64,000 nt of DNA, taken from positions 209,287-273,286 of the forward strand of contig NZ_JAHNZT010000008.1 in the NCBI RefSeq assembly GCF_019039035.1. The letters are read 5' to 3'. Each line of letters starts with the position of its first letter. The stretch's first letter is position 1. The translations under genes were made by a program, and so were the position numbers. Origin of the DNA: Citreicoccus inhibens. Its GTDB lineage: Bacteria > Myxococcota > Myxococcia > Myxococcales > Myxococcaceae. Positions 1 to 7,535 of the stretch are shown here, one piece after another. The notes beneath the pieces were generated by a model. That model did no database searches and was not told the DNA's origin. It worked only from the letters and a program-made list of their open reading frames with translations.

Positions 1-251
1 AGGTCGCCGTCGCGAAGCTGCTGCTCCGCGGTCAGCTTCTGGCCGTTGACCAGGGTGCCGTTGGAGCTCCCCATGTCGCTGGCGAAGTACTGACCGCCCC
101 GCTCCACGAGGTTCGCATGTCGGCGAGACACCCCGTGGTCGTGCAGGACCAGGTCGTTCTCCGAGGTGCGACCGATCTTCACCTCGGCCGACTCGAAGAC
201 GAGCTCCCGCCCCTGCTGGAGCCCCTGGGTAATGGTGAGCCGGATAGGCAG
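1..251 (-). CDS. FHA-domain protein, partial at left edge
   Basis: The minus strand reads from about 251 off the left edge and encodes roughly 83 residues of a forkhead-associated domain. FHA domains bind phosphothreonine peptides and commonly act downstream of Ser/Thr kinases. The visible signature is IGRTSENDLVL, then VSRRHANL, then SSNGTLVNG, so the Arg, Ser and Asn that contact phosphothreonine in this family are all present. The frame opens directly after the tadC stop, with LPIRLTITQG as its first residues. I find no ATG, GTG or TTG between tadC and this conserved start. The best candidate is CTG at 251, with a weak GGGG stretch just upstream. It is probably the fourth gene of the cpaB-tadB-tadC unit. 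The C-terminal domain is outside the window. Confidence 0.8.
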   Translation of the reverse strand, partial: MPIRLTITQGLQQGRELVFESAEVKIGRTSENDLVLHDHGVSRRHANLVERGGQYFASDMGSSNGTLVNGQKLTAEQQLRDGD

Positions 252-255
252 AGGA

Positions 256-1146
256 CTACCCCGCGAGCTCGCCGAAGAAGAACTGGAAGACGATGGGGCC
301 GAACAGCACCATGAAGACCGTAGGGAAGATGCACGCGATGAGCGGGAACAGCATCTTCACCGGGGCCTCGCCGGCCAGCTTCTCCGCGCGCTGGGTGCGG
401 TCGATGCGCATCTGGGTCGACTGGATGCGCAGCACCTTGCCCAAGCTGGTGCCCATCTTGTCCGCCTGGATGAGCGCCGTGACGAACGTGGTGAGCGGCG
501 GCAGGTCCACGCGGACGATCATGCTCTTGAGCGCCTCTTCACGCGTCTTGCCCATCTTGAGCTGCTTGAGCACCAGCTGCAGCTCCTCGCGCAGCGCGCC
601 CGCCTTGCCCTTCTCCACCACCTTCGCGAGCGCGCCCGTGAAGTCCAGACCGGCTTCCACCGACAGGGTCAGCAGGTCCAGGCTGTACGGCAGCGCGCGG
701 CTGATGGCCAGGTGGCGCTTCTTCACCTGATCGTTCAGCCACAAGAGCGGGTAGTACAGGCCGATCAACATCACCAGCAGCGCCCACGCGAACGTCGCGT
801 TGAACGCATTGCAGGCGAACAGGCCGAAGATGAGCGCCAGCACGGCGCTGACCTCCTGCATGGCCATGATGTCCTCGGGCTTGTAGCCCTGGGGCTCACC
901 CGCCTTGATGAGCTTGCGCCGCGCCTTGGCCTCGTACGACGGCCACATGAAGCGCCGGTTGATGACGCCCAGCTTGCGGATGGCCACCGAGCCGGCGCCC
1001 TTCATGCCGCCGCCCGACTCGTCGCGGACCTCCGACAGGAAGCGCTCGAAGACGTTCTGGTACAGACCGATTCCCAGGAACGCCACCGCCGCAGCGGTGA
1101 GAAGCGCCGAGCCGACAATCAGGATGACTGTGAGGATGTCCTGCAC
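256..1146 (-). CDS. tadC: Tad pilus inner-membrane platform protein TadC
   Basis: This 296-residue protein of the GspF/TadC family (T2SSF domain) belongs to the Tad/Flp type IVb pilus machine. With TadB it is thought to form the inner-membrane platform moved by the CpaF ATPase. Hydrophobic segments lie at about residues 3-28, 93-135 (two helices) and 262-292, flanking a cytoplasmic helical domain at about 145-260 that carries the usual SLDLLTLSVEAGLDF and ADKMGTSLGKVLR stretches. It starts 10 bases after tadB ends, and the FHA gene follows immediately, so the genes are very probably co-transcribed. The length is usual for TadC. The family assignment is firm, but what the pilus does here is unknown. 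Confidence 0.92.
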   Translation of the reverse strand: MQDILTVILIVGSALLTAAAVAFLGIGLYQNVFERFLSEVRDESGGGMKGAGSVAIRKLGVINRRFMWPSYEAKARRKLIKAGEPQGYKPEDIMAMQEVSAVLALIFGLFACNAFNATFAWALLVMLIGLYYPLLWLNDQVKKRHLAISRALPYSLDLLTLSVEAGLDFTGALAKVVEKGKAGALREELQLVLKQLKMGKTREEALKSMIVRVDLPPLTTFVTALIQADKMGTSLGKVLRIQSTQMRIDRTQRAEKLAGEAPVKMLFPLIACIFPTVFMVLFGPIVFQFFFGELAG

Positions 1147-1156
1147 GGTACGCCTC

Positions 1157-2002
1157 TCAGATGTCGATGTTGACGATGCGGCGGATGATCAAGATCCCGA
1201 GGATCTCCATGATGGCGATGATGGTCACCAACACGTAGCCGAAGATGTGGTTCATCATCGGCTCCATCAGGTCCGGACGCATGTAGTTGAGCACCATGCC
1301 CAGCACGCCCGGCATGGCCGCCACAATCCACCCCTGCAACTTGCCCTGGGACGTGAGCGCGTCGATCTTGCCTTCCAGACGGAAGCGCTCGCGAATCACC
1401 GCGGAGATGGTCTCGAACATCTCCGCCATGTTGCCGCCCAGCTGGCGCGCGATGTTCGTGGAGACGACCACCAGCTCCAGGTCGTCACTGCCCACGCGGC
1501 GCCCCATGTTGATGAGCGACTCCTCCAGCGGCACGCCCAGCTTCACCTCTTTGACGAAGAGGCCGAACTCCTGGGACAGCGGCGGCTGCGCCTCGCGGGC
1601 CACGTGCTCGATGGCCTGCGGGAACGTGAGACCCGCCTTGAACGCGTTGGCCATGGCCTGCAGCGCGTCCACCAACTGGACGTTGAACTTCTTGATGCGG
1701 CGCTTGCGGTAGTACTTCACCAGGATCATCGGCAGGAAGAAGCCGAACACCGTCGACGCCACCGCGAGCACGGGGTTGAAGACGATGTAGCTCAGGATGC
1801 CGAGCAAGCACATGCACGCGATGTTGAGGACCAACATCTGCCGTGCGTCGATGAAGAGGAACATGTCGCTCAAGTCGTTCATCGACTTGGCGACGTACCG
1901 CTCCTGGTATTGCTCATACGCCTTCGACAGGACGCTGAAGATCACCAGGCTGAAGAAGAAGACCGAGCCGGTGACGAGGAGGAGGACGATTCCTGCAAGC
2001 AT
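1157..2002 (-). CDS. tadB: Tad pilus inner-membrane platform protein TadB
   Basis: This 281-residue T2SSF-domain protein is the partner of TadC in the type IVb pilus platform. Membrane segments are visible at about residues 2-25, 55-95 (two) and 225-275 (two). The cytoplasmic T2SSF domain between them contains DALQAMANAFKAGLTFPQAI and ARQLGGNMAEMFETI, typical of TadB. Its start is 53 bases after the cpaB stop. In many tad loci the CpaF/TadA ATPase gene sits directly upstream of tadB. Here the upstream neighbour is cpaB, so the ATPase must be elsewhere, possibly left of the window. Confidence 0.92.
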   Translation of the reverse strand: MLAGIVLLLVTGSVFFFSLVIFSVLSKAYEQYQERYVAKSMNDLSDMFLFIDARQMLVLNIACMCLLGILSYIVFNPVLAVASTVFGFFLPMILVKYYRKRRIKKFNVQLVDALQAMANAFKAGLTFPQAIEHVAREAQPPLSQEFGLFVKEVKLGVPLEESLINMGRRVGSDDLELVVVSTNIARQLGGNMAEMFETISAVIRERFRLEGKIDALTSQGKLQGWIVAAMPGVLGMVLNYMRPDLMEPMMNHIFGYVLVTIIAIMEILGILIIRRIVNIDI

Positions 2003-2055
2003 GCGCGCGGTTCCCTGGGGGACGGGGGCGAGACGTCGCGATCAGCGCGCGGCGC

Positions 2056-2874
2056 TTACGGCGAACCGGCGGCGGCGGCCTTCTCGGAGGTGCCGCCCTT
2101 GATGATCTGGATGATCTCCCGGCGCTTCTGCTCCAGGACGCGGGTGCGCTCGCCAGACAACAGCGTGCTGATGGTGGCGCGGCCACGCTCCTCGATCATG
2201 TCCACGTCGTCCTCGTTGCGCAGCGACAGGGTGAGCTGCCCCAGCTCCGTCGCGAGCACCAGGATCTCCGCCTCCTCCGGCAGCACCATCAGCGACACGT
2301 TCGCGTAGTCGCGCTGGTTCTCCGGGATGAGGTTCACGTTGGTGGTACCGGTGATCTTTCCGGTCGCCACCACGATGATGTTCTGCAGCAGCGTCACGGC
2401 CACGTTCTCCTGGGACTGCGGATCCAGGAACGTCCCGATGATGTCCACGTGGTCGTTCGGACGAATCCAGCCACCCACGGCCGTGGTCGGCTTGGCCTCG
2501 ATGGTGATGGCGCGGGCCTTCTTCTGCACCTTGGTGGAGAGGCGCTCCGCCGCCTTCGTCGTCTCGAACTGGCTCCAGAGGATGGGGTCGCCGGCCTGCA
2601 GCGCCACCAGCACCTTCTGGTTCACGATGTAGCCCGCGGAGTCCGGCTTCACCACGGACGACGTGACGAACTGCTCGGGCACCGAGCGCTGGGAGATCAT
2701 CTCGTAGTTGATGACCGTCCCCTCGGGCATGTCCTGGGCCGCCACGACCACCGGCACGAGGTTCCAGCCACGACGAACGTCGGCTTCCTTCTTCTTGATG
2801 GCCGAATAGGCCACGACGCCCGCGAGCAGTCCAAGCACGAGCGCGACGATGAGGGGAGTCTTACCCTTCAGCAT
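2056..2874 (-). CDS. cpaB: Flp pilus assembly protein CpaB/RcpC
   Basis: This 272-residue periplasmic protein is anchored by one N-terminal helix (about residues 7-27, LIVALVLGLLAGVVAYSAI). A SAF domain follows at about 37-105 (VPVVVAAQDMPEGTVI), then an RcpC/CpaB C-terminal domain with WIRPNDHVDIIGT. CpaB proteins work with the CpaC secretin at the outer membrane in Tad pilus biogenesis. No secretin gene is present in this window. It is the first gene of the cpaB-tadB-tadC-FHA unit, and a plausible sigma-70-type promoter lies about 90 bases upstream. The C-terminus is polar and Ala/Glu/Lys-rich. Confidence 0.92.
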   Translation of the reverse strand: MLKGKTPLIVALVLGLLAGVVAYSAIKKKEADVRRGWNLVPVVVAAQDMPEGTVINYEMISQRSVPEQFVTSSVVKPDSAGYIVNQKVLVALQAGDPILWSQFETTKAAERLSTKVQKKARAITIEAKPTTAVGGWIRPNDHVDIIGTFLDPQSQENVAVTLLQNIIVVATGKITGTTNVNLIPENQRDYANVSLMVLPEEAEILVLATELGQLTLSLRNEDDVDMIEERGRATISTLLSGERTRVLEQKRREIIQIIKGGTSEKAAAAGSP

Positions 2875-2961
2875 GGTTCAGGAACCTCCAGAACGGGGGG
2901 GCGCCGTCATGGCGGCGAGTCTTTCCAAGGGGGTACGGCGCCCAGCGGCAAACGGCGGCGG

Positions 2962-2991
2962 ATGTTAGCCGTGTGATAGAGCAGGTGTCAA
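2962..2991 (-). promoter_or_regulatory. Predicted sigma-70-type promoter of the cpaB-tadB-tadC operon
   Basis: On the minus strand there is a perfect -35 TTGACA (2991-2986), an 18-base spacer and a -10-like TAACAT (2967-2962, four of six matches). This would give a 5' leader of roughly 80 bases before the cpaB ATG at 2874. It lies in an otherwise empty 174-base gap. It is a pattern match only. Confidence 0.5.
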
Positions 2992-3048
2992 AACCACCTC
3001 TCGCGACAGAGCAGTTTCCCGCGCCATCCCCTCCCCGTCCACCTCACG

Positions 3049-3723
3049 TCACAGTTCGGCGAGCGCCGCGCGATCATCCGCGGTCAGGCCGCTGCCGTCG
3101 GTGATGTGCCAGAGGGCCTCCTGGACCACCTCTACCTTGGAGCCATCCTCCGCGATGTGCTTGCCCTTGATGAGCGAGATGAGCTCCTTGACCTGCGCGT
3201 TCTGGGTGACGGGGCCCAGCGTGTAGCGCGCCTTCGGCTCAGAGGCGGAGCGGTTGTGGTTGAGGCAGAAGGCGTAGAGGGGCAACGGCCCGCTCTTCAC
3301 CTGAGGGCCCGCGTCCGCGCCGCCGGGGTAGATGACCACGTGGACATCCTCCAACAGGATTCCGTGCTGGAAGTCGGGAGACGACGCCACGAGCACGAGC
3401 CCCGCCGGCAGGTCGAGCGGAACCCCCACGACGCCATCATTGCGAACCGGCACGCACGCGCGAACCATGAACCCCGAGCCCAACGGATCCAACTGCACCG
3501 GGGCGCAGTAGCCGTCGTCATCCGTGCCCGTCAGCTCCCCCTCGAGACGCAGCCCCGTCGGCAGCGACCACGCCGTCCCCACCGGGCGGCCTCGGTCATC
3601 CCCGAACCCGGCCTTGTCACCGGCGCCTCCACCGCCCCCTCCCCCGCCGTCCTTGTCTTCGCTGCACCCCGACAGCACCAGCAGGCCCACCGCCGCCATC
3701 CGCAGCCACGTCATCGACTTCAT
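3049..3723 (-). CDS. Hypothetical lipoprotein with glycine-rich linker
   Basis: This 224-residue protein has a clear lipoprotein signal: a positive start (MKSMTWLR), a hydrophobic stretch and the lipobox LSGC at residues 17-20. An acidic patch and a run of eight glycines follow, probably a flexible tether. The body (about 45-224) has no motif I recognise. It includes YCAPVQLDPLGSGFMVRACV and a C-terminal helical region ending in TADDRAALAEL. It lies between the two tad blocks on the same strand, 113 bases after the preceding gene and 174 bases before cpaB, so it may be a pilus accessory lipoprotein. That role is inferred from position only. Confidence 0.72.
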   Translation of the reverse strand: MKSMTWLRMAAVGLLVLSGCSEDKDGGGGGGGGAGDKAGFGDDRGRPVGTAWSLPTGLRLEGELTGTDDDGYCAPVQLDPLGSGFMVRACVPVRNDGVVGVPLDLPAGLVLVASSPDFQHGILLEDVHVVIYPGGADAGPQVKSGPLPLYAFCLNHNRSASEPKARYTLGPVTQNAQVKELISLIKGKHIAEDGSKVEVVQEALWHITDGSGLTADDRAALAEL

Positions 3724-3836
3724 GCGTCATTCCTCCCGGAGACCCACGCGATGTCGGGTCCGTCAAGACCCGGCCTCGCACAGCGTCGCCGAGTGAGGCG
3801 GTCCGCGCAACAGGACAGTGCGGGCCCGGCCGCGGC

Positions 3837-4574
3837 TCAGGGCTCGCGAGGCTGGGTGGGAGGCAAGTCCGGATTGAACAGGCCGCGCAGGACGACGGGG
3901 GCGCCCGTCTCGTCGTGGAGGAACACGGGCTGCCCCGCCTCCACCCCCACCGCGCGGACCTCGAACGAGATGCCGTCCGGTGACACGAAGACCCAGACGT
4001 CCCCCGGCACGAGCGGCGTGGGCCGGGCATCCGGCGCGGTCAGCCACACCAGTCGCGGCGACACCGGCCGGAAGAAGCGATTGCTGACGCGCGAGCCGGA
4101 CTGAGTCACCGCCCCGAGCGACTCCACCCACGGCTCGGGGCGCGCCGGCACCTCGCCCTCCTCTTGCAGCACGCCCACCCAGCGCAGGTGGACGCGACGC
4201 GCGGAGGACAGGATGGACAGGTTCGCGGCGCGCTCGGAGCGCTCCAGGGGCGGCCCCCAAGAGCCCGTGAGCATCGTGGCCAGCACGCCCAGGAGGATGC
4301 AGACCGAGGCCCACAGCGGCGCGGAGACGGAGCGCACCAACGCCACGCCCAACCTCAGGACGCCCACCGCCGCGAGCACCGAGCCCACCAGCAGCACGCC
4401 GCGCGGCGGCTCTCCCGTGTGATAGGGCCAGCCCACGACTTCGCCCAGGTACTGCCACTCGGGAATGGCGGCGCCGAAGACGAGGGCCGCCAACCCCAGG
4501 AAGATGATGGCGTGCACCCAGCGCAGACCCGCGGAAGAGGAGGTCGCGCGCGCGTCCTTCGAAGACGACTTCAC
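3837..4574 (-). CDS. Hypothetical membrane protein, last gene of the tad pseudopilin operon
   Basis: This 245-residue protein begins with GTG overlapping the stop of the small pilin-like gene (GTGA), which indicates translational coupling. Hydrophobic segments are at about residues 19-37, 58-78 and 88-108. A soluble C-terminal half follows (about 115-245) that looks beta-rich, with VHLRWVGVLQEEGEV and DVWVFVSPDGISFEVRAVGV. I recognise no family. Its position suggests a role in the envelope step of the pseudopilin system encoded upstream. Confidence 0.72.
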   Translation of the reverse strand: MKSSSKDARATSSSAGLRWVHAIIFLGLAALVFGAAIPEWQYLGEVVGWPYHTGEPPRGVLLVGSVLAAVGVLRLGVALVRSVSAPLWASVCILLGVLATMLTGSWGPPLERSERAANLSILSSARRVHLRWVGVLQEEGEVPARPEPWVESLGAVTQSGSRVSNRFFRPVSPRLVWLTAPDARPTPLVPGDVWVFVSPDGISFEVRAVGVEAGQPVFLHDETGAPVVLRGLFNPDLPPTQPREP

Positions 4575-4801
4575 GGGAACGGCAGGTTCAGCACGAAGTA
4601 ATACGAGTCGTAATAAACTTGGTACGCCTCCATGAAGAGGTCGATGACGTTGGCTTGCTTGTCCGCGCTCCAGCGAACCTTCACCGAGGCGCCCACCACG
4701 AGCGCCACGACGAGGACCCAGTTGAGCATGGAGTACTCAACCATCGCCTGACCGCGACGGGCGCGGCGAGCAGCGCGCTGCGACGACTTCGCGGGCTTCA
4801 T
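4571..4801 (-). CDS. Small Flp-like type IVb prepilin candidate
   Basis: This 76-residue protein has a short basic leader (MKPAKSSQRAARRARRG), then G/QAMVEY and a single hydrophobic helix (SMLNWVLVVALVVGASV). Cleavage after that Gly would leave Glu at +5 and Tyr at +6, the hallmark of Flp pilins processed by a TadV/CpaA-type prepilin peptidase. The ATG at 4801 overlaps the stop of the preceding gene (ATGA), which fixes the start. The same frame is open further upstream but reads antisense-like, low-complexity sequence there. The mature part is about 60 residues, the size expected for a Flp subunit. A minor TadE-type pseudopilin cannot be excluded. Its family was not checked by database. Confidence 0.75.
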   Translation of the reverse strand: MKPAKSSQRAARRARRGQAMVEYSMLNWVLVVALVVGASVKVRWSADKQANVIDLFMEAYQVYYDSYYFVLNLPFP

Positions 4802-5592
4802 GGGTGGGGCTCCTCTTCCTGCAACCACGGCAGCTTGCCGAAGGCCTGGTCCGCATACTCCAGCCGGACGGGCACCTCGTTGGGGGTGGGCATGCGGATG
4901 CGCGGCTGCGCGTCCACGCCATGCTCCACGACCTCCATGCTCTGGCCGATCCCCGGAATCTCGATCTTCGCCAGATGCATGATGGGAATCTCTCGGCTCA
5001 TCCACATGCGCTTCAACACGGTGGACCGCAACACCACCTCGACCGGCACCGCGGTGACGGAGCCGGCCTGCGTCATCAACCTCGCCTCGCGGCCCGACCG
5101 TATCACGGGCGGAGGCAGCGCTCGCTCCGCCGGGGTGGGCGGGGCCTCGGGAGGCCCCTCCGGACGCTCGCGCCCCTCTTTCAACACGTGCTCCAGGGCC
5201 TCGGGCGAGTACTCCTGCGGCTTGCCATACCCCGCCGAGGCGATGAGGCGGGTGATGGGCTCCTGCGTCCCCGCCCCCTCCAGCGCCACCAACATCTTCA
5301 TCTGCCCCAGCGGCGCGCGCATGGCCGGATGGGTGCCAATCTCAATCTCCAGCCACATCGCGTCGCGGCCGTGCCGGTCCTTCTCCTGCCCCACGAAGGC
5401 CAGCCGCCAGTAGTGGACGCGTGCCCCACCGCCATCGAGCTTGTACGTCACCCAGTCGCCCACCTGGGCGCTGCGCACGCCACGCGCCATGTGGTCCATC
5501 AGGGCGCGCATCATTGGCGGGGGCGCACTCGCCCGGCCGGGCGAAGCCACCAACCCCACGGCCAACGCCACCATCACCACCAGCCCCCTCAC
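4798..5592 (-). CDS. Hypothetical exported protein in tad operon
   Basis: This 264-residue protein has a Sec signal peptide (MRGLVVMVALAVGLVASPGRASA, cleavage near residue 23). It starts with GTG overlapping the previous stop (GTGA) and ends overlapping the Flp-like gene (ATGA). The mature part contains VGDWVTYKLDGGGARVHYW and MWLEIEIGTHPAM, suggesting a beta-sandwich-like periplasmic protein, then a proline-rich middle and a second beta-rich part. I recognise no family. The strict coupling to neighbours suggests it acts in the same pilus or secretion apparatus. Confidence 0.78.
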   Translation of the reverse strand: MRGLVVMVALAVGLVASPGRASAPPPMMRALMDHMARGVRSAQVGDWVTYKLDGGGARVHYWRLAFVGQEKDRHGRDAMWLEIEIGTHPAMRAPLGQMKMLVALEGAGTQEPITRLIASAGYGKPQEYSPEALEHVLKEGRERPEGPPEAPPTPAERALPPPVIRSGREARLMTQAGSVTAVPVEVVLRSTVLKRMWMSREIPIMHLAKIEIPGIGQSMEVVEHGVDAQPRIRMPTPNEVPVRLEYADQAFGKLPWLQEEEPHP

Positions 5593-6371
5593 GGCGCCGC
5601 CTCCTTCTGAGCCTTCTGCGCGCGCTCGTACGCGGCCTTGCTCTCACGCACGGCCGCGTCATTGGGGACCGCGTCCGGGCGATCCGAGCCGACCCACATC
5701 TGCAACATCGCGGTGACGCCCTCGTCCACGGGGCTGAGGTTGGTGACCACCTGCTCGCCCTTGCGCGCGTGCTCCAGCGTGACGCGCGTCTGTCCGCCGA
5801 CCTTGACCGCGGACTCGCGCACGGGCGCATAGCCTTGCTTGCTCATCTCCTGCACGACGCGCTGGCGCACCGTGGCCATGTCGCCCTCGACGAGCGCCGA
5901 GCGATGCTGAGACCCTCCAGCCGCGTCGCGCGACGCGAGGTCCTCGCTGAACAAGGTGCCCTCCAACTTCACCAGCCCCGACGCGGGACTCTTGGGCGCG
6001 CTCATCCACAGGTCGCGCAGCACCGTGAAGCCCAGCGTCTTCCCCAGGTGCCGCCGCAGCACCACGCCGCGCTGGAGCCCCTCGCGCGTGTAGAGCGCCG
6101 ACACGACCGCCTCTTCCTTCAGGTCCCCATCCACCGCGGTGGGGTAGCCCTGGGAGCGCCACTGCTTGACGAAGTAGTCCACGACCTTGTCCATCGGGTC
6201 GTCGGTGAGGAAGTAGGCCATGCGGTAGTACTCCCCCGCGATGACCAGATCGTTCCCGATGCGCGTGTGCACGGTGCCCGGATACACGGGCAGCTCCTGC
6301 TGAGCGCTCGCGCTGAGCGCACCCAGCAGCAACATGAGGACGAGGCCGCGCCGCGCCGCCGCGCTACTCAC
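5589..6371 (-). CDS. Hypothetical exported protein in tad operon
   Basis: This 260-residue protein carries a signal peptide ending ALSASA at about residue 23. I chose the GTG at 6371 because it overlaps the stop of the TadE gene by only 8 bases. An ATG at 6395 would add eight residues and is possible. The mature protein opens with ELPVYPGTVHTRIGNDL and continues as a globular domain with alternating strands and helices (PMDKVVDYFVKQWRSQGY). It has no membrane helix after the signal. The family is unknown. Stop and start overlap on both sides places it firmly in the pseudopilin operon. Confidence 0.77.
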   Translation of the reverse strand: MSSAAARRGLVLMLLLGALSASAQQELPVYPGTVHTRIGNDLVIAGEYYRMAYFLTDDPMDKVVDYFVKQWRSQGYPTAVDGDLKEEAVVSALYTREGLQRGVVLRRHLGKTLGFTVLRDLWMSAPKSPASGLVKLEGTLFSEDLASRDAAGGSQHRSALVEGDMATVRQRVVQEMSKQGYAPVRESAVKVGGQTRVTLEHARKGEQVVTNLSPVDEGVTAMLQMWVGSDRPDAVPNDAAVRESKAAYERAQKAQKEAAP

Positions 6372-7527
6372 AATTTCGGATGTCCTGGTTCTCATCGCCC
6401 TTGGTGGCGGCCACGCTGTTGGCGGCGGAGGGGTCCTCGGCCTGCGCGTTCTTGCAGCCCATGAAGTTCTCGCCGCGCGCCTCGAAGATCTTGATGTACT
6501 GCGACTTCTCCAGCTCCCGGTCGCGGAACGGCGCGGTGTCGAAGCACTGGGGCCGCTCGTAGTCCAGCAGGGACTTGGACTTGGTCATCTGGTCCTGGAG
6601 ACCGTGGACGCCATTGGCGGGGAACGTGTTGATGCCCGTGCACTCCAGCGTGCCTGGCAGGCCGTAGTTCTTGGAGATGACGAACGTGCCCAGGAACGCG
6701 GGCGAGAACTTCTTGAAGAAGTCCAAGACGCTTCCCAGCGGCGAGCTTTCAATCTTCGCCTTCACGCCCAGGAAGGTCATGCGATTGACCTGCTGGTAGA
6801 GGCCGTGCGGATCTCCGCCCGCCGTGTGCCCACCCGCGCGCCGCCCATTGATGACCGCGTCGCCGCCGTCCGGCAGATTCCAACCCGTGGCGTACATGGA
6901 GAAGTGAGACTTCAACTCCAGGTTCGCCAGGTTGCGATTTCCGAACGTGTTCACCTTGAAGAAGCCCCCCGACCCGGACTCCTCCAGGTACCGCTTGGGC
7001 AGGATGGAGTTGGCGAACTTCATGCTCACGCTCGTGTCCACCCACCCCTTGGTGTTGAGCTTCCAGAAGTTGAGCAGGCCCTTGGCGCCACCATTCACCG
7101 CGCCCAGCACGTCCGAAGCCCAGCCCTCCCCTGAGTTGCCCAACACCAGGCCGCCCTCGATGAACGGCACCTCGCGGTTGGTGACCTCGGCCTTCACGTT
7201 CGTGTAGTTCGCGATGAAGTTGCCCGCGCGGGCATTGGGCTCCACCGAGTCCATGTCCTTGTAGCGCTCGAGGGCCTCCTCCAGCGCCTCCTTCTTCGCG
7301 TCATCGAAGGCGGCGTCATGCTCCGCCTTGGCGATGTCCGTCAGCGTGTAGCTGGTCATCTCGAAGGTGGTGTACCGCGCCATCTCCAAGAGCTTCAGCT
7401 TCGCCCGCACCAACTCGGTGAGGTACATGCTGAACATCAGGATCATCACCAGCACGGGGACGATGACCGCGAACTCGACGGTGGCGGCGCCCCGTCGCGT
7501 CAACTTCCGTGTGCGCGCGTGGAACAT
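6364..7527 (-). CDS. TadE-like pseudopilin
   Basis: About 387 residues. The N-terminus MFHARTRKLTRRG/AATVEF is a type IVb prepilin-like processing site with Glu at +5 and Phe at +6. A hydrophobic helix (AVIVPVLVMILMFSMYLTEL) follows. This is the TadE signature, so the protein is predicted to be cleaved by a TadV-type peptidase and held in the inner membrane as a minor pseudopilin. It is long for TadE. The remainder is a large periplasmic domain with helical then loop-rich sequence and scattered cysteines near the end (LECTG, PQCFD, MGCKN, RNCE), possibly disulfide-bonded. A TTG at 7539 that overlaps the upstream stop is an alternative start. Confidence 0.83.
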   Translation of the reverse strand: MFHARTRKLTRRGAATVEFAVIVPVLVMILMFSMYLTELVRAKLKLLEMARYTTFEMTSYTLTDIAKAEHDAAFDDAKKEALEEALERYKDMDSVEPNARAGNFIANYTNVKAEVTNREVPFIEGGLVLGNSGEGWASDVLGAVNGGAKGLLNFWKLNTKGWVDTSVSMKFANSILPKRYLEESGSGGFFKVNTFGNRNLANLELKSHFSMYATGWNLPDGGDAVINGRRAGGHTAGGDPHGLYQQVNRMTFLGVKAKIESSPLGSVLDFFKKFSPAFLGTFVISKNYGLPGTLECTGINTFPANGVHGLQDQMTKSKSLLDYERPQCFDTAPFRDRELEKSQYIKIFEARGENFMGCKNAQAEDPSAANSVAATKGDENQDIRNCE

Positions 7528-7535
7528 GGCGGGGC

